This document shows positions 46,722-55,896 of a DNA stretch of 64,000 nucleotides, piece after piece (position 1 is the first letter of the stretch; every line of letters begins with the position of its first letter). Source of the stretch: CAVZVZ01 sp963778895 (lineage in GTDB: Bacteria; Actinomycetota; Acidimicrobiia; Acidimicrobiales; Acidimicrobilacustridaceae); contig CAVZVZ010000005.1 in assembly GCA_963778895.1 (NCBI GenBank), positions 434,001 through 498,000 on the forward strand, given 5' to 3'. A program made the translations under genes and the position numbers. Below the pieces are notes generated by a model that made no database searches, was not told the origin of the DNA, and saw only the letters and a list, made by a program, of their open reading frames with translations.

Positions 46722-49367
46722 ATGCCGATGGAACCCAGGATGACCGGCGGAGACCTACCGGACGCGAGCGCGGACTGGCTCACGGGCAGCTCCGCCCTCG
46801 AGTCACGCGAACGACAACGCTCGCTGTGGCGCATGACGCTACAGGCGCGCTATGTCGCGATCGCGATCGCAGGGCTGCTCGCGCTGATGCCCGTGGCCGG
46901 AGACCACGGGTACTTGGTCGCGGCCCTGACCTTCTTCTTGGTGATCCCCTACAACGCCGTCTTCGACCTCGTGCTGCGACGCACCGGCGTGCTGACTCCC
47001 GTCATCGCCTACAGCGATCAGGTGCTCGCGGTCGCGCTCATGGCCTTCGCCCCCGAGCTGACGGTGCCACTGCTGTTGATCATGCTCGCCATCGACGCCA
47101 CGAGCGCGGTTTCGTTCGGTCGCCGCATTGCGGGTCAGTCGGCGTTCGTCGGTGCCCTCGGAGCCGGCTTCCTGATCTTGATCGATCGCCCGACGGACGG
47201 CGGCGCCGCCTTCCTCGTCTACCTCGCGGCCGGCGCGTTCATCGTCTTGGTCGTCGGAGGCGTGTCCGAGGTGGAGCGGTCGGTGCGCTGGCGCTACGCC
47301 GAGCTCATGAGCGGAATCGACGCCGTGGTCTGGGAGCAGCTGACGCGCCATCCCTCCACCCTCTACGTCAACCAGAAGGCCGAGGAACTGTTCGGGCATC
47401 CGCCGTCCGTGTGGCGCCAGGCCGGGTTCTGGGGTCGAACCGTGCATCCCGACGACCGCCAGTGGGCCGCCAAGGTCTACCGCGACGCGATCCGGCGCGG
47501 CGAGAACGCCGAGCTCGAATACCGGATGATGGCGATCGACGGCCGGGTGGTGTGGGTCCACGATCGCATGCGGGTCGAAGTCGACGCCGACGGACGCGTC
47601 GTACACGTTCGTGGTGTGCTGCTCGACATCACCGAGCGCAAGCGCGCCGAAGAACAGGTGAACCAGTACGTCGACCTCGTCGAGCGCATTCAACTCGCAC
47701 TCTTCGTCTTCGTGTCGGAGAACGACGAACTGCGACTGACGGCCATCAACCCCGAGGCTTCGCTCATCACCGGCATGGCGGCCAGAGCCGCCACCGGCCG
47801 CACGGTCGACGAAGTGCTCCCTATCATCGAGGTCGACTTGCTGCGCGACAGCCTGCTCGACACCGTCGCGACGGGCGAGGGCTTCGTGATCGAGGAGTTC
47901 CGCTTGTCCCCGACCAGCCTCGGTGGCCGGGTCTACACCGCGCATGCGTTCCCCCTTCCCGGTGACGCGGTCGGCCTGTCGCTCCAAGACGTGACCGAAC
48001 GCACGATGGCCGCCGAGGTACTACGTCGTCAGGCGCTGCACGACGGTTTGACGGGTCTACCGAACCGCACGCTCCTGAACGATCGGATGCGACAGGCATT
48101 GCAGCGCTCGCAGACGTCAGGCGAACCGGTGGCGCTCCTACTGATGGACCTCGACCAGTTCAAAGAGGTCAACGACGCCCTCGGTCACGACCACGGCGAC
48201 CGGCTGCTGATCGAGATGAGTCGACGCCTGCAGCGGGTGTTGCGCGACATCGACACGATCGCCCGGCTCGGAGGCGACGAGTTCGCGGTGCTGCTCACCA
48301 TCAATGCCGACGAGCGCGGCGCGCTCGCGGTGGCAGCACGCGTGCGGGAGTCACTCGAAGAAGCCTTCCAGCTCGGTGGCATCAGCGTGCAGACGAGCGC
48401 CAGCATCGGCGTGGCGCTCTACCCCGACCACGCCAACGACGCCGAGACCCTCGCCCAGCGCGCCGACGTGGCCATGTACACGGCCAAGCGCGCCGGCGGC
48501 GGTATCGCCCTGTACTCGCCCGAGCACGACCAGTCGAGCGTGCGCCGGCTCGCTCTACTGGGCGAGTTGCGGAGCGCGATCGAGGACGACCAACTGCTGC
48601 TGCACTACCAGCCGACCTTGGATCTCCGCACTGGCTACGTCCGCACCGTCGAGGCGCTGGTGCGCTGGCAGCACCCCGAGCACGGCTTGATGCCTCCGGC
48701 CGAGTTCATCGAGCTGGCCGAGGTCTCCGGCACGATCCATGTCCTCACCCGCTGGGTGATCACCACCGCGATCCGCCAGCTGGTCGAGTGGCAACGCCAC
48801 GGCCTCGAGCTCGCCGTCGCCGTGAACCTCTCGGTGCGCAATCTGTACGAGCCCGAGCTGGTGCCGTGGCTCGCGGGCGTCCTCGCCCAGTTCGGCGTCG
48901 ACGCCAAGTCGCTCGAGTTCGAGATCACCGAGAGCGAACTGATGGACGATCCGCTGCTCGCCATGGAGGTGCTCGGTCGCCTCAAGGCACTCGGGGTGGC
49001 CACCAGCATCGATGACTTCGGAACCGGCTACTCATCGCTGTCGTACCTGAAGCATCTGCCGATCGACCAGTTGAAGATCGATCGGTCCTTCGTCGGCAAC
49101 ATGGTTCACGACGAGAGCGACCTCACGATCGTGCGCTCCACCATCGATCTCAGCCACAACCTCGGACTGGTTGTGGTGGCCGAAGGGGTCGAGGACCCCG
49201 AGACACTGCACCTGCTCGCCGAGCTCGGCTGCGATCGGGCCCAGGGCTACGTGCTCAGCCGTCCGGTTCCCGCGGCGGATCTCGAGGCGTGGTGGCGAGA
49301 CGACGAGACTCGCAACGAGTTGCTGGCCGGGCTCGCCGTGGGCGAGGGCAGCCGCTCCGGACGCTGA
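46722..49367 (+). CDS. Membrane-anchored PAS-GGDEF-EAL c-di-GMP enzyme
   Basis: 881 aa from ATG 46722; AGG lies 8 nt upstream, but GTG 46659 or ATG 46740 are possible. About six N-terminal transmembrane helices (residues 35-185: YVAIAIAGLLALMPVAG, VPLLLIMLAIDATSAV, AAFLVYLAAGAFIVLVVGG) form a sensor. A PAS/PAC domain follows (LLDITERKRAEEQV), then a second PAS, GGDEF (ARLGGDEFAVLLTI) and EAL (VEALVRWQHPEHGLM, EITESELM, SIDDFGTGYSSLSYLK). Active-site residues are kept in both catalytic domains. Confidence 0.92.
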   Translation: MPMEPRMTGGDLPDASADWLTGSSALESRERQRSLWRMTLQARYVAIAIAGLLALMPVAGDHGYLVAALTFFLVIPYNAVFDLVLRRTGVLTPVIAYSDQVLAVALMAFAPELTVPLLLIMLAIDATSAVSFGRRIAGQSAFVGALGAGFLILIDRPTDGGAAFLVYLAAGAFIVLVVGGVSEVERSVRWRYAELMSGIDAVVWEQLTRHPSTLYVNQKAEELFGHPPSVWRQAGFWGRTVHPDDRQWAAKVYRDAIRRGENAELEYRMMAIDGRVVWVHDRMRVEVDADGRVVHVRGVLLDITERKRAEEQVNQYVDLVERIQLALFVFVSENDELRLTAINPEASLITGMAARAATGRTVDEVLPIIEVDLLRDSLLDTVATGEGFVIEEFRLSPTSLGGRVYTAHAFPLPGDAVGLSLQDVTERTMAAEVLRRQALHDGLTGLPNRTLLNDRMRQALQRSQTSGEPVALLLMDLDQFKEVNDALGHDHGDRLLIEMSRRLQRVLRDIDTIARLGGDEFAVLLTINADERGALAVAARVRESLEEAFQLGGISVQTSASIGVALYPDHANDAETLAQRADVAMYTAKRAGGGIALYSPEHDQSSVRRLALLGELRSAIEDDQLLLHYQPTLDLRTGYVRTVEALVRWQHPEHGLMPPAEFIELAEVSGTIHVLTRWVITTAIRQLVEWQRHGLELAVAVNLSVRNLYEPELVPWLAGVLAQFGVDAKSLEFEITESELMDDPLLAMEVLGRLKALGVATSIDDFGTGYSSLSYLKHLPIDQLKIDRSFVGNMVHDESDLTIVRSTIDLSHNLGLVVVAEGVEDPETLHLLAELGCDRAQGYVLSRPVPAADLEAWWRDDETRNELLAGLAVGEGSRSGR

Positions 49368-49406
49368 AGGCTCAGATCGTCAGGCCCAAATCGTCAAGCC
49401 CAAATG

Positions 49407-49607
49407 TCAGGCAGAGAGCAAATCGACGCGGACGCGGTCGGCGCTGTCGGGCGTCGAGGTTCCAGCGGCGACCAGCGCGCACCGGATGCAGTACGGCGCC
49501 TTGGACCGGCCGTAGCTGAAGACGAGGCAGTCCTCACAGAACTCGCGGAGGCAGCTGCGGCACATCCCGGCCGATGAAGCCGTTCCGTGTGTGTGACAAC
49601 TCGCCAT
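49407..49607 (-). CDS. Small zinc-binding B-box-like protein
   Basis: 66 aa from ATG 49607, with GGGGGACGAC upstream. Cys/His pairs: CHTHGT, MCRSCLREFCEDC and PYCIRC, giving the B-box zinc pattern (C-x-x-H ... C-x-x-C ... C-x-x-C ... C-x-x-C). Larger actinobacterial membrane proteins carry this domain at their N-terminus; here it stands alone. It may mediate protein contacts. Converges with the GGDEF-EAL gene. Confidence 0.7.
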   Translation of the reverse strand: MASCHTHGTASSAGMCRSCLREFCEDCLVFSYGRSKAPYCIRCALVAAGTSTPDSADRVRVDLLSA

Positions 49608-49736
49608 CTGCGTCGTCCCCCACCCCTCGTCTGGGTTCCGTCCCTCCCGAGAAGAGTAAGGAGTCAGAGGTGCCCTGGTGAATGGGCAATTCGGCCCGAA
49701 TATGAGGCGGTGAGTACCCGTCGGTAACCTCCGGGC

Positions 49737-51340
49737 ATGACCTCCGAACAACCTCCGGACGTGGCGGCCCCCGATCTGGCCGCCGCCAAGGCAGTCGTCG
49801 ATGTGGCCGGCGAGGTCGTCGTCCGGTGCCGTCAGCCGCCTCCGCGGATCGTCGATCGACGCCGAGCAGGTGGTGGCCTACGACCTGGCCCACGCCGCGT
49901 CTGCCGTCGAGGCCAGCCGCACGATGCTCGACTACGGCGCCAAGGGCGACGTCGAGGCCGCGCTGGCGTGCGCGTTCATCGCCGATGCCGTCGCCGATCT
50001 CGCGGCGAAGGTGTACGGGCGCGAGGCCGAGTGGGGCACGACGGGCGACGCGCTCGCCGAGGCGCACGACTTCGTGCGCACGTTCCGCGACCCGGCCTTC
50101 GTGGCCAGCCTCGCCACGGCCGCGGGACCACGACATCTCGACGGCGACTTCGAGCTCGTGCAGGACACCTTCCGGCGCTTCGCCGACGAGAAGATCCGCC
50201 CGATCGCCGAGCACATCCACCGCGAGAACGCCGACATCCCCGAGGACGTCATCCAAGGGCTCGCCGAGATGGGCGGTTTCGGCCTGTCGGTGCCCGAGGA
50301 GTACGGCGGGTTCTCGATGGGCGGCGAGTCCGAGTACCTCGGCATGGTCGTCGCGACCGAGGAGCTGTCGCGCGGGTCGCTCGGCGCGGGCGGTTCGCTG
50401 ATCACGCGCCCGGAGATCCTCACCCGTGGGTTGCTGGCGGGCGGCACCGAAGCGCAGAAGCAGGAGTGGCTGCCGAAGCTGGCGTCGACCGAGGCCATGG
50501 CGCGGTCGCCGTCACCGAACCCGACTTCGGTTCCGACGTGGCCGGCGTCAAGGTGACCGCCACGCCGACCGAAGGCGGTTGGTTGATCAACGGCGTGAAG
50601 ACGTGGTGCACGTTCGGGGCACGCGCCAACGTGTTGATGCTGCTCGCCCGCACCGATCCCGATCGCTCGGTCAAGCACCGCGGGCTGTCGACTGTTCGTC
50701 GTGCCGAAGGAGATCGGCGACGCCGAGGGCTTCGAGTTCGTCGACGATCGCGGCGGCAAGATGGAAGGCCGCCCGATCGACACGATCGGCTACCGCGGCA
50801 TGCACTCGTACGAGATCGCGTTCGACAACTGGTTCGTGGCCGGCGAGAACCAGGTCGGCGTCGAAGAGGGCCTCGGCCGCGGCTTCTACTACCAGATGGC
50901 CGGCTTCGAGAACGGGCGCCTGCAGACGGCGGCCCGCGCCGTCGGCGTGATGCAGGCGGCGTACGAGGCCGCCCTGACCTACGCCAACGACCGGGCCGTG
51001 TTCGGCCAGTCGGTCTTCGAGTACCAGCTCACCCAGGCCAAGCTCGGGCGGATGGCGTTCCTCATCCAGACCGGCCGGCAGTTCGCGTACCGGGTCGCTC
51101 GACTCATGGCCGAGGGGCGAGGGCCGGCTCGAGGCGTCGATGGTGAAGGCGTACGTGTGCAAGGCCGCCGAGTGGGTGACGCGTGAGGCCATGCAGATCC
51201 ACGGCGGCTACGGCTACGCCGAGGAGTACTCCGTGAGCCGCTACTTCGTCGACGCCCGCGTGCTGTCGATCTTCGAAGGCGCCGACGAGACTCTCTGCCT
51301 CAAGGTCATCGCCCGCAGCCTCGTCGAGGGCAACGGCTAA
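49737..51340 (+). CDS. mcd: Probable (2S)-methylsuccinyl-CoA dehydrogenase, frameshifted
   Basis: About 534 aa after four repairs (about 49830, 50500, 50690 and 51122; the 50500 one is a missing G). It is longer than ordinary acyl-CoA dehydrogenases because of a ~130-residue helical N-terminal extension, as in Mcd. Diagnostic strings: GLSVPEEYGGFSMGGESEYL, EELSRGSLGAGGSLITRPEIL, VTEPDFGSDVAGVKV, GWLINGVKTWCTFGARANV, QIHGGYGYAEEYSVSRYFVDARV and FEGADETLCLKVIARSL. Mcd oxidises methylsuccinyl-CoA to mesaconyl-CoA. It converges on two CitE-like genes that fit later steps. Confidence 0.78.
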
Positions 51341-51352
51341 CCGAACCCTTGC

Positions 51353-51402
51353 GAACCTGTGCGCATTTCGGGGGTCATAGCCCCCATTCGGCGCACAGGT
51401 TC
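51353..51402. terminator. Two-tier bidirectional terminator hairpin
   Basis: Outer stem GAACCTGTGCGC (51353-51364) with GCGCACAGGTTC (51391-51402), inner stem GGGGG/CCCCC (51370-51374 with 51381-51385). It fills the gap between the converging mcd and CoA-lyase genes. Confidence 0.8.
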
Positions 51403-51422
51403 CGGAGAGGGCGCGGGCGGCG

Positions 51423-52295
51423 CTAGGACTGGGCGGCGATGGCGTCGGCCACGGCGAGCACGCGGCGGGCGTTGTCGACGTGGAGGTTCTCGATCATGCG
51501 ACCGTTGACGGTGACGACGCCCTTGCCCTCGGCCTTGGCCGCTTCGAAGGCGTCGATGATCTCGCGGGACTGCGCGATCTCGTCCTCGCTCGGCGCGAAC
51601 AGTCGGTTGCACGGCTCGAGCTGGCTCGGATGGATGAGCGTCTTGCCGTCGAAGCCCATCTGACGACCCTGCAGGCACTCGGCGGCGAAGCCTTCTTCGT
51701 TCTTGATGTCGTTGTAGACACCGTCGAGGATGACCTTGCCGGTGGCGCGGGCGGCCAGCAGGCACAGGCCCAACCCGGTGAGCAACGGCTCGCGGCCGGG
51801 CACGTGCTCGGCGTGCAGCTCCTTGGCCAGATCGTTCGTGCCCATCACGAGCACGGCCAGCCGATCGGACGACTGGGCGATCTCCTCGGCGTGCAACATG
51901 GCGACCGGCGTCTCGACCATGGCCCAGATCCTCGTGTGGTCCGGCGCACCGCCCGCTTCGAGCCCCTTCTCGATCTGGTGCACTTCGGCGACGGTGTTGA
52001 TCTTCGGCACCACCACACCTGACGGCCCGGCCTCGGCGACGGCCCGCAGGTCGTCGGCGTGCCACTCGGTCTCGATCGAGTTGATGCGGATCGCGATCTC
52101 GCGTGATCCGTACTCGCCCGACACCGCCGCGGCGCAGACCCGTGCTCGCGCGTCGACCTTGGCATCGGGCGCGACCGCGTCCTCGAGATCGAGGATCAGC
52201 GCGTCGGCCGGCAGCGTCTTGGCCTTGTCGAGCGCTCGTTCGTTGGCACCGGGCATGTACAGCACCGACCGCCGCGGTCGAAGGGTCTCCGTCAT
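51423..52295 (-). CDS. HpcH/HpaI-CitE family lyase or (3S)-malyl-CoA thioesterase
   Basis: 290 aa from ATG 52295 (AGGGAG upstream). CitE-like TIM barrel: RRSVLYMPGANERALDKAKTLPADALILDLEDAVAPDAK (Mg-binding Asp), AIRINSIETEWHADDL, VVVPKINTV, IWAMVETPVAMLHAEEI (Glu ligand) and MGTNDLAKEL. C-terminus has KTLIHPSQLEPCNRLFAP. In the ethylmalonyl-CoA pathway such paralogues (Mcl2) hydrolyse malyl-CoA. It follows the second lyase gene by 14 nt. Confidence 0.82.
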   Translation of the reverse strand: MTETLRPRRSVLYMPGANERALDKAKTLPADALILDLEDAVAPDAKVDARARVCAAAVSGEYGSREIAIRINSIETEWHADDLRAVAEAGPSGVVVPKINTVAEVHQIEKGLEAGGAPDHTRIWAMVETPVAMLHAEEIAQSSDRLAVLVMGTNDLAKELHAEHVPGREPLLTGLGLCLLAARATGKVILDGVYNDIKNEEGFAAECLQGRQMGFDGKTLIHPSQLEPCNRLFAPSEDEIAQSREIIDAFEAAKAEGKGVVTVNGRMIENLHVDNARRVLAVADAIAAQS

Positions 52296-52309
52296 CAGTT
52301 CGTTCTCCC

Positions 52310-53361
52310 TCAGAACCCGTAGGCCTCGGCCAACTCCGGATCGCGACCGGCCAGCAGCTTCGCCAGCGCGACCATCACGTGACACTGCTTCACCGACGCG
52401 TCGTCCTGCATCTTGCCGTCGATCATCACCGTGCCGGTGCCGTCGCCCATCTCCTCGATGACGCGCTTGGCCCACGCCACCTCCTTCGGGATCGGGCGAG
52501 AACACCTTCTTGGCGATGGCGATCTGCGACGGGGTGCAGGCTCCACGCGCCGACGCAACCCAACAGGTAGGCGTTGCGGAACTGGTCCTCGCACGCAATG
52601 GGGTCGCCGATGTCGCCGAACGGTCCGTAGTACGGGAGGATGCCGTTGGCGACGCACGCGTCGACCATGCGGGCGATGGTGTAGTGCCACAGGTCCTGTT
52701 GGAAGATGGCGCGCGGTGCGTCGGGGTCGTCCGGATTCGGATCCTCGCGAACCAGGTAGCCCGGATGGCCACCACCGATGCGTGTCGTCTTCATGCGGCG
52801 GTCGGCCGCGAGGTCGGCCGGACCGAGCGACAGACCCTGCATGCGCGGGCTCGCCGCGCAGATCTCCTCGACGTTGGCCACGCCGCGCGCCGTCTCGAGC
52901 AACGCGTGAACCAGCAACGGGCGATCGAGGTGCGCACGGGCCTCGAGTTGCGCCAGCAAACGATCGACGTAGTGGATGTCCTCCGGTCCTTCGACCTTCG
53001 GGATCATGATGACGTCGAGCTTGTCGCCGATCTCGGTGACGAGCGTGGTGATGTCGTCGAGGGCCCACGGCGAGTCGAGGCTGTTCACACGGGTCCACAG
53101 CTGCGTGTCGCCGAAGTCGATCTCGCGGCCGACCTTCACCAGCCCGGCGCGGGCCGCCTCCTTCTGGTCGGCCTGGATCGCGTCCTCGAGGTTGCCGAGC
53201 AGCACATCGGCCTGGCCGATCATGTCGGGCAGCTTGGCCACCATCTTCTCGCTGGCCGGATTGAAGAAGTGGATCATCCGCGTCGGCCGCACCGGGATCT
53301 CTCGCACCGGCTCGGGCGCTCCGAGGGCGAGCGGCCGGAAGAAGTCCTTGGGGTTGCGCAT
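52310..53361 (-). CDS. mcl: Probable L-malyl-CoA/beta-methylmalyl-CoA lyase, frameshifted
   Basis: About 350 aa after two +1 repairs (about 52540 and 52497). ATG 53361 has GGAGG 5 nt upstream. RMIHFFNPASEKMVAKLPDM, DVLLGNLEDAIQ, LWTRVNSLDSPWALDDI, VHALLETARGVANVEEI (Glu ligand), MQGLSLGPADLAADRRMKTTR and a long insertion VREDPNPDDPDAP, then CVGAWSLHPSQIAIAKKVFSP. This is the Mcl1 subtype that cleaves beta-methylmalyl-CoA to glyoxylate and propionyl-CoA. Three 17-bp-spaced repeats lie 60-100 bp upstream. Confidence 0.83.
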
Positions 53362-53420
53362 CAACACCTCCACATACCTGAACAGATGCTCACGAGGCTA
53401 GGACCGCTCTCTCCGCCCGG

Positions 53421-53463
53421 CGAAATTGGCCGCACCACGAAATTGGCGGCCCGACGAAATTGG
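53421..53463. repeat. Three direct repeats CGAAATTGGC with 17-bp period
   Basis: Copies begin at 53421, 53438 and 53455 (the last keeps 9 of 10 bases). They sit in the promoter region of mcl1. The same 10-mer occurs on the minus strand at 16281-16290 in a terminator arm. The strict 17-bp phase suggests a binding array or a short tandem duplication of a 17-bp unit. Confidence 0.55.
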
Positions 53464-53480
53464 GCTCCGCCGCAGGGAGA

Positions 53481-54668
53481 TCAGGCGGCCACGAGGTCAC
53501 TGGGCACGAGCTGCTCGGTCAACAGCCGCTCGAACCGCTGCGGATCGCCGGCGACGAAACCGCGACAGAGCCGCAGCCCCTCGATGTAGCAAGAGATGTA
53601 GGCGCGCCACGTGGGATCGGTGAGGAACTCCACTGCCTTCTCGGCCCGGGCTCGCGGCAAGAGCGACCAACGCTCGAGGTAGCTCACGACCTCGGCGGGC
53701 GGGCGACCGTCCTGGTGCAGCAACCACGCCGCGTTCCCCCGCACGGCGCCGAGCGTCTCACCGGCGTGACGCACTGCGGCGACCACGTCGGTGTCGTACG
53801 GGATCCCGAGCGGGCGCAGGTGCGCTTCGAGCAAGGGTTCGTGATCGGGACCGAGCAGCACCTCGATACCGAGATCGGCCAATCCTTCGGCCAGGAGGCA
53901 CTGCGGTGTGCCGACCAGGAAGATCGTCTCCTCGAGATGACCGTGTCGCCGAACGAGCCCCGCTTCCTTGCGCGTGTGTTCGGTGTGATGACCGGGATAG
54001 GCCTCGTGCGCGACCAGATGTCCCAGGGAGGTACTCAACACCGGCAGATCAGTGTTGATCGCGACACGACTTCGTAGACCACCGAGGTAGTAGTTGAAGC
54101 CCGACCACGGTTTGTCGGTCTCGAGGAGCCACTCGATCACCTCGCCGTCGGGCAAGCCGAACAGTCGTTGCGTCCGCTCGCGAAAGTCCTCAGCCAGCGA
54201 ATGAAGCGCGGCGTCGAGCTTCTCGACCGGTACGGCCTGCGACTCACGCCAGTCGATGTAGCGCTGGGCGAGCGATCCGATGCCGGGCACCACCGAGTCG
54301 AGCTTCTGGTGAGCCGCCTCGAACTCCGACTCGTCGATGAAGCTGGGGCGTACGCCGTAGCAACGCTCGACTTCGTCGACGTACGAGATCTCCTCGCCCG
54401 CCAGCTTCTCGGCCGTGGTCTCGAGGCCGACCAGTTGGGCTCGCAGCCAGCTTCGCCGGTTGGCATCCAGCTCCGCCTCGCCCCCGCCGCCGTCGAGGTC
54501 CGCGATCACCTCGCGTGCCTGGGCCGCTACTGCGTCCGCGGGTCGTACCGGCTGTTGGTCGACTCTGGCCTGCAATTCCGCCGGGCCGTAGTACGCGTCG
54601 ACCAACCCGTCGACGTGACGACCGAGCGCGAGACCGAGCTCGAGGTACTGCTCGACGACAGCAACCAC
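53481..54668 (-). CDS. DUF885 family zincin-like protein
   Basis: 395 aa, intact. The metal motif is LGHLVAHEAYPGHHTEH (about residues 216-232), in which HE and the later GHH match the DUF885 HExxPGHH pattern. Further conserved parts: SYVDEVERCYGVRPSF and a C-terminal YISCYIEGLRLCRGFV. The protein is almost entirely helical. DUF885 members resemble carboxypeptidases, so a metal-dependent peptidase is likely but unproven. No signal peptide. It follows the dienelactone hydrolase by 8 nt. Confidence 0.78.
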   Translation of the reverse strand: MVAVVEQYLELGLALGRHVDGLVDAYYGPAELQARVDQQPVRPADAVAAQAREVIADLDGGGGEAELDANRRSWLRAQLVGLETTAEKLAGEEISYVDEVERCYGVRPSFIDESEFEAAHQKLDSVVPGIGSLAQRYIDWRESQAVPVEKLDAALHSLAEDFRERTQRLFGLPDGEVIEWLLETDKPWSGFNYYLGGLRSRVAINTDLPVLSTSLGHLVAHEAYPGHHTEHTRKEAGLVRRHGHLEETIFLVGTPQCLLAEGLADLGIEVLLGPDHEPLLEAHLRPLGIPYDTDVVAAVRHAGETLGAVRGNAAWLLHQDGRPPAEVVSYLERWSLLPRARAEKAVEFLTDPTWRAYISCYIEGLRLCRGFVAGDPQRFERLLTEQLVPSDLVAA

Positions 54669-54676
54669 GGCAGTCC

Positions 54677-55364
54677 TCAGCTGACGTGACTGCGCAAGAA
54701 CGCGACCGTCTGGTCGAACGTGCGCCGCGACGTCTCCGGATCGTGCACCTCAGGACGCTGATCGTTGAAGAATGCGTGATCGACACCGGGGTGGATGATC
54801 AGGTCGACTTCTTTGCCTTCGGCGCGCAACTGCTCTTCGAGCTTGTGAACCAGCTCCGGTGCGAAGAAGGCGTCCTTCTCGGCGAAGTGCCCGAGCACGG
54901 ACGCGTTCATGTTCGACCAGTCGGGCTCGGCGTCAGGCCACGGGATCAAGCCGTAGTACGGAACGCACGCACTGATGGCGTCGGGCCGCTGGGTCGCGAG
55001 CATGAGCGCCAGGCCACCGCCCATGCAGAATCCGGTGACGCCGATCGTCGCAGCTCGACACCGCGTCCAGCCCGAGCAGGTAGTCGACGGCGCCGCCCAT
55101 GTCTTTGGCCGCCTCACCCATGTTGAGCGCCATCATGAGCTTGCCGGCTTCGTCGGGCTCGGTCGTCGTCTTCCCATGGAAGAGGTCTGGTGCCAGGGCA
55201 ACGAAGCCGGCGGCGGCGAATCGATCGACCACGTCGCGAATGTGCGGCACCAGGCCCCACCACTCCTGGATCACGACCAGCCCCGGACCACTCCCCGAAT
55301 CGGGAAGGGCCAAATAGCCGGAACAGGTGTGGCCGTTGCTCGGGAACTCGACGTTGTCGCCCAT
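54677..55364 (-). CDS. Dienelactone hydrolase family protein, frameshifted
   Basis: About 228 aa after one +1 repair at about 55058. MGDNVEFPSNGHTCSGYLALP, VVIQEWWGLVPHIRDVVDRFAAAGFVALAPDLFHG, nucleophile elbow GFCMGGGLAL with Cys, ACVPYYGL, acid Asp in HFAEKDAFF and His in GVDHAFFND. The Cys-Asp-His triad is that of carboxymethylenebutenolidase. It hydrolyses lactones or related esters. TAGGGT lies 8 nt before the ATG. Confidence 0.87.
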
Positions 55365-55419
55365 GACCGCGAACCCTATCGCCGCGGCGTGAGCGCTACA
55401 GGGCGAGGGACCGGTCGAC

Positions 55420-55884
55420 TCAGTAGGTGCCGCCGAGCTTGGAGTGGTCCCACGACACGATCGACTCGGGAACGATCTCGATGGCTACGCGCTTGGTGGC
55501 CAAGCCCTCGGCGATCAGGGCCGCTTCCTCGGGCGTGTTCGGGTTCCAGTAGCGCTCGACCACCGTGGTCGCCACGGCCATGAGCGTGTCGCGGTCTTCG
55601 TGAACGACGGCCCGACCGACGATCTCGACACCGCGTAGCTCCTCGTACGTCTCGCCGTCCTCGACGAGCACCGTGACCCGCGGATCGCGCCGCACGTTCA
55701 ACACCTTCTGGCTCTTGGTGTACGTCTCGAACGCGGTGTTCTCGCCGAGGAATCCGTACCACATCGCGACCATGTGGATGTTGCCGTCAGGGCCGAATGT
55801 GGCGACGCTCATCGACTGCCGCTCGTGGAGAAAGGCCTCCACCTCGTCCGGGGTCATCGTGATCTTGTCGCGTCGCTTGGCCAT
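55420..55884 (-). CDS. Pyridoxamine 5'-phosphate oxidase-fold (FMN/F420-binding) protein
   Basis: 154 aa, intact. Split-barrel fold: MTPDEVEAFLHERQSMSVATFGPDGNIHMVAMWYGF, FETYTKSQKVLNVRRDPRVTVLVEDG, and a C-terminal VAIEIVPESIVSWDHSKL. The family includes F420-dependent reductases and FMN-binding oxidases; actinobacterial members of this length often use F420. Cofactor and substrate are not certain. The KSQK and RRDPRV strings are typical phosphate-binding positions. Confidence 0.8.
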   Translation of the reverse strand: MAKRRDKITMTPDEVEAFLHERQSMSVATFGPDGNIHMVAMWYGFLGENTAFETYTKSQKVLNVRRDPRVTVLVEDGETYEELRGVEIVGRAVVHEDRDTLMAVATTVVERYWNPNTPEEAALIAEGLATKRVAIEIVPESIVSWDHSKLGGTY

Positions 55885-55896
55885 GGCGGCAGGCTC

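Noticed and set aside
49721..49732. TACC-CGTC-GGTA upstream of mcd as a TetR operator
   Set aside because: Only 4-bp arms, too short to claim in a GC-rich genome.
53421..53463. A degenerate CRISPR array
   Set aside because: Repeats are 10 bp with 7-bp spacers, only three copies, and no cas gene is present.
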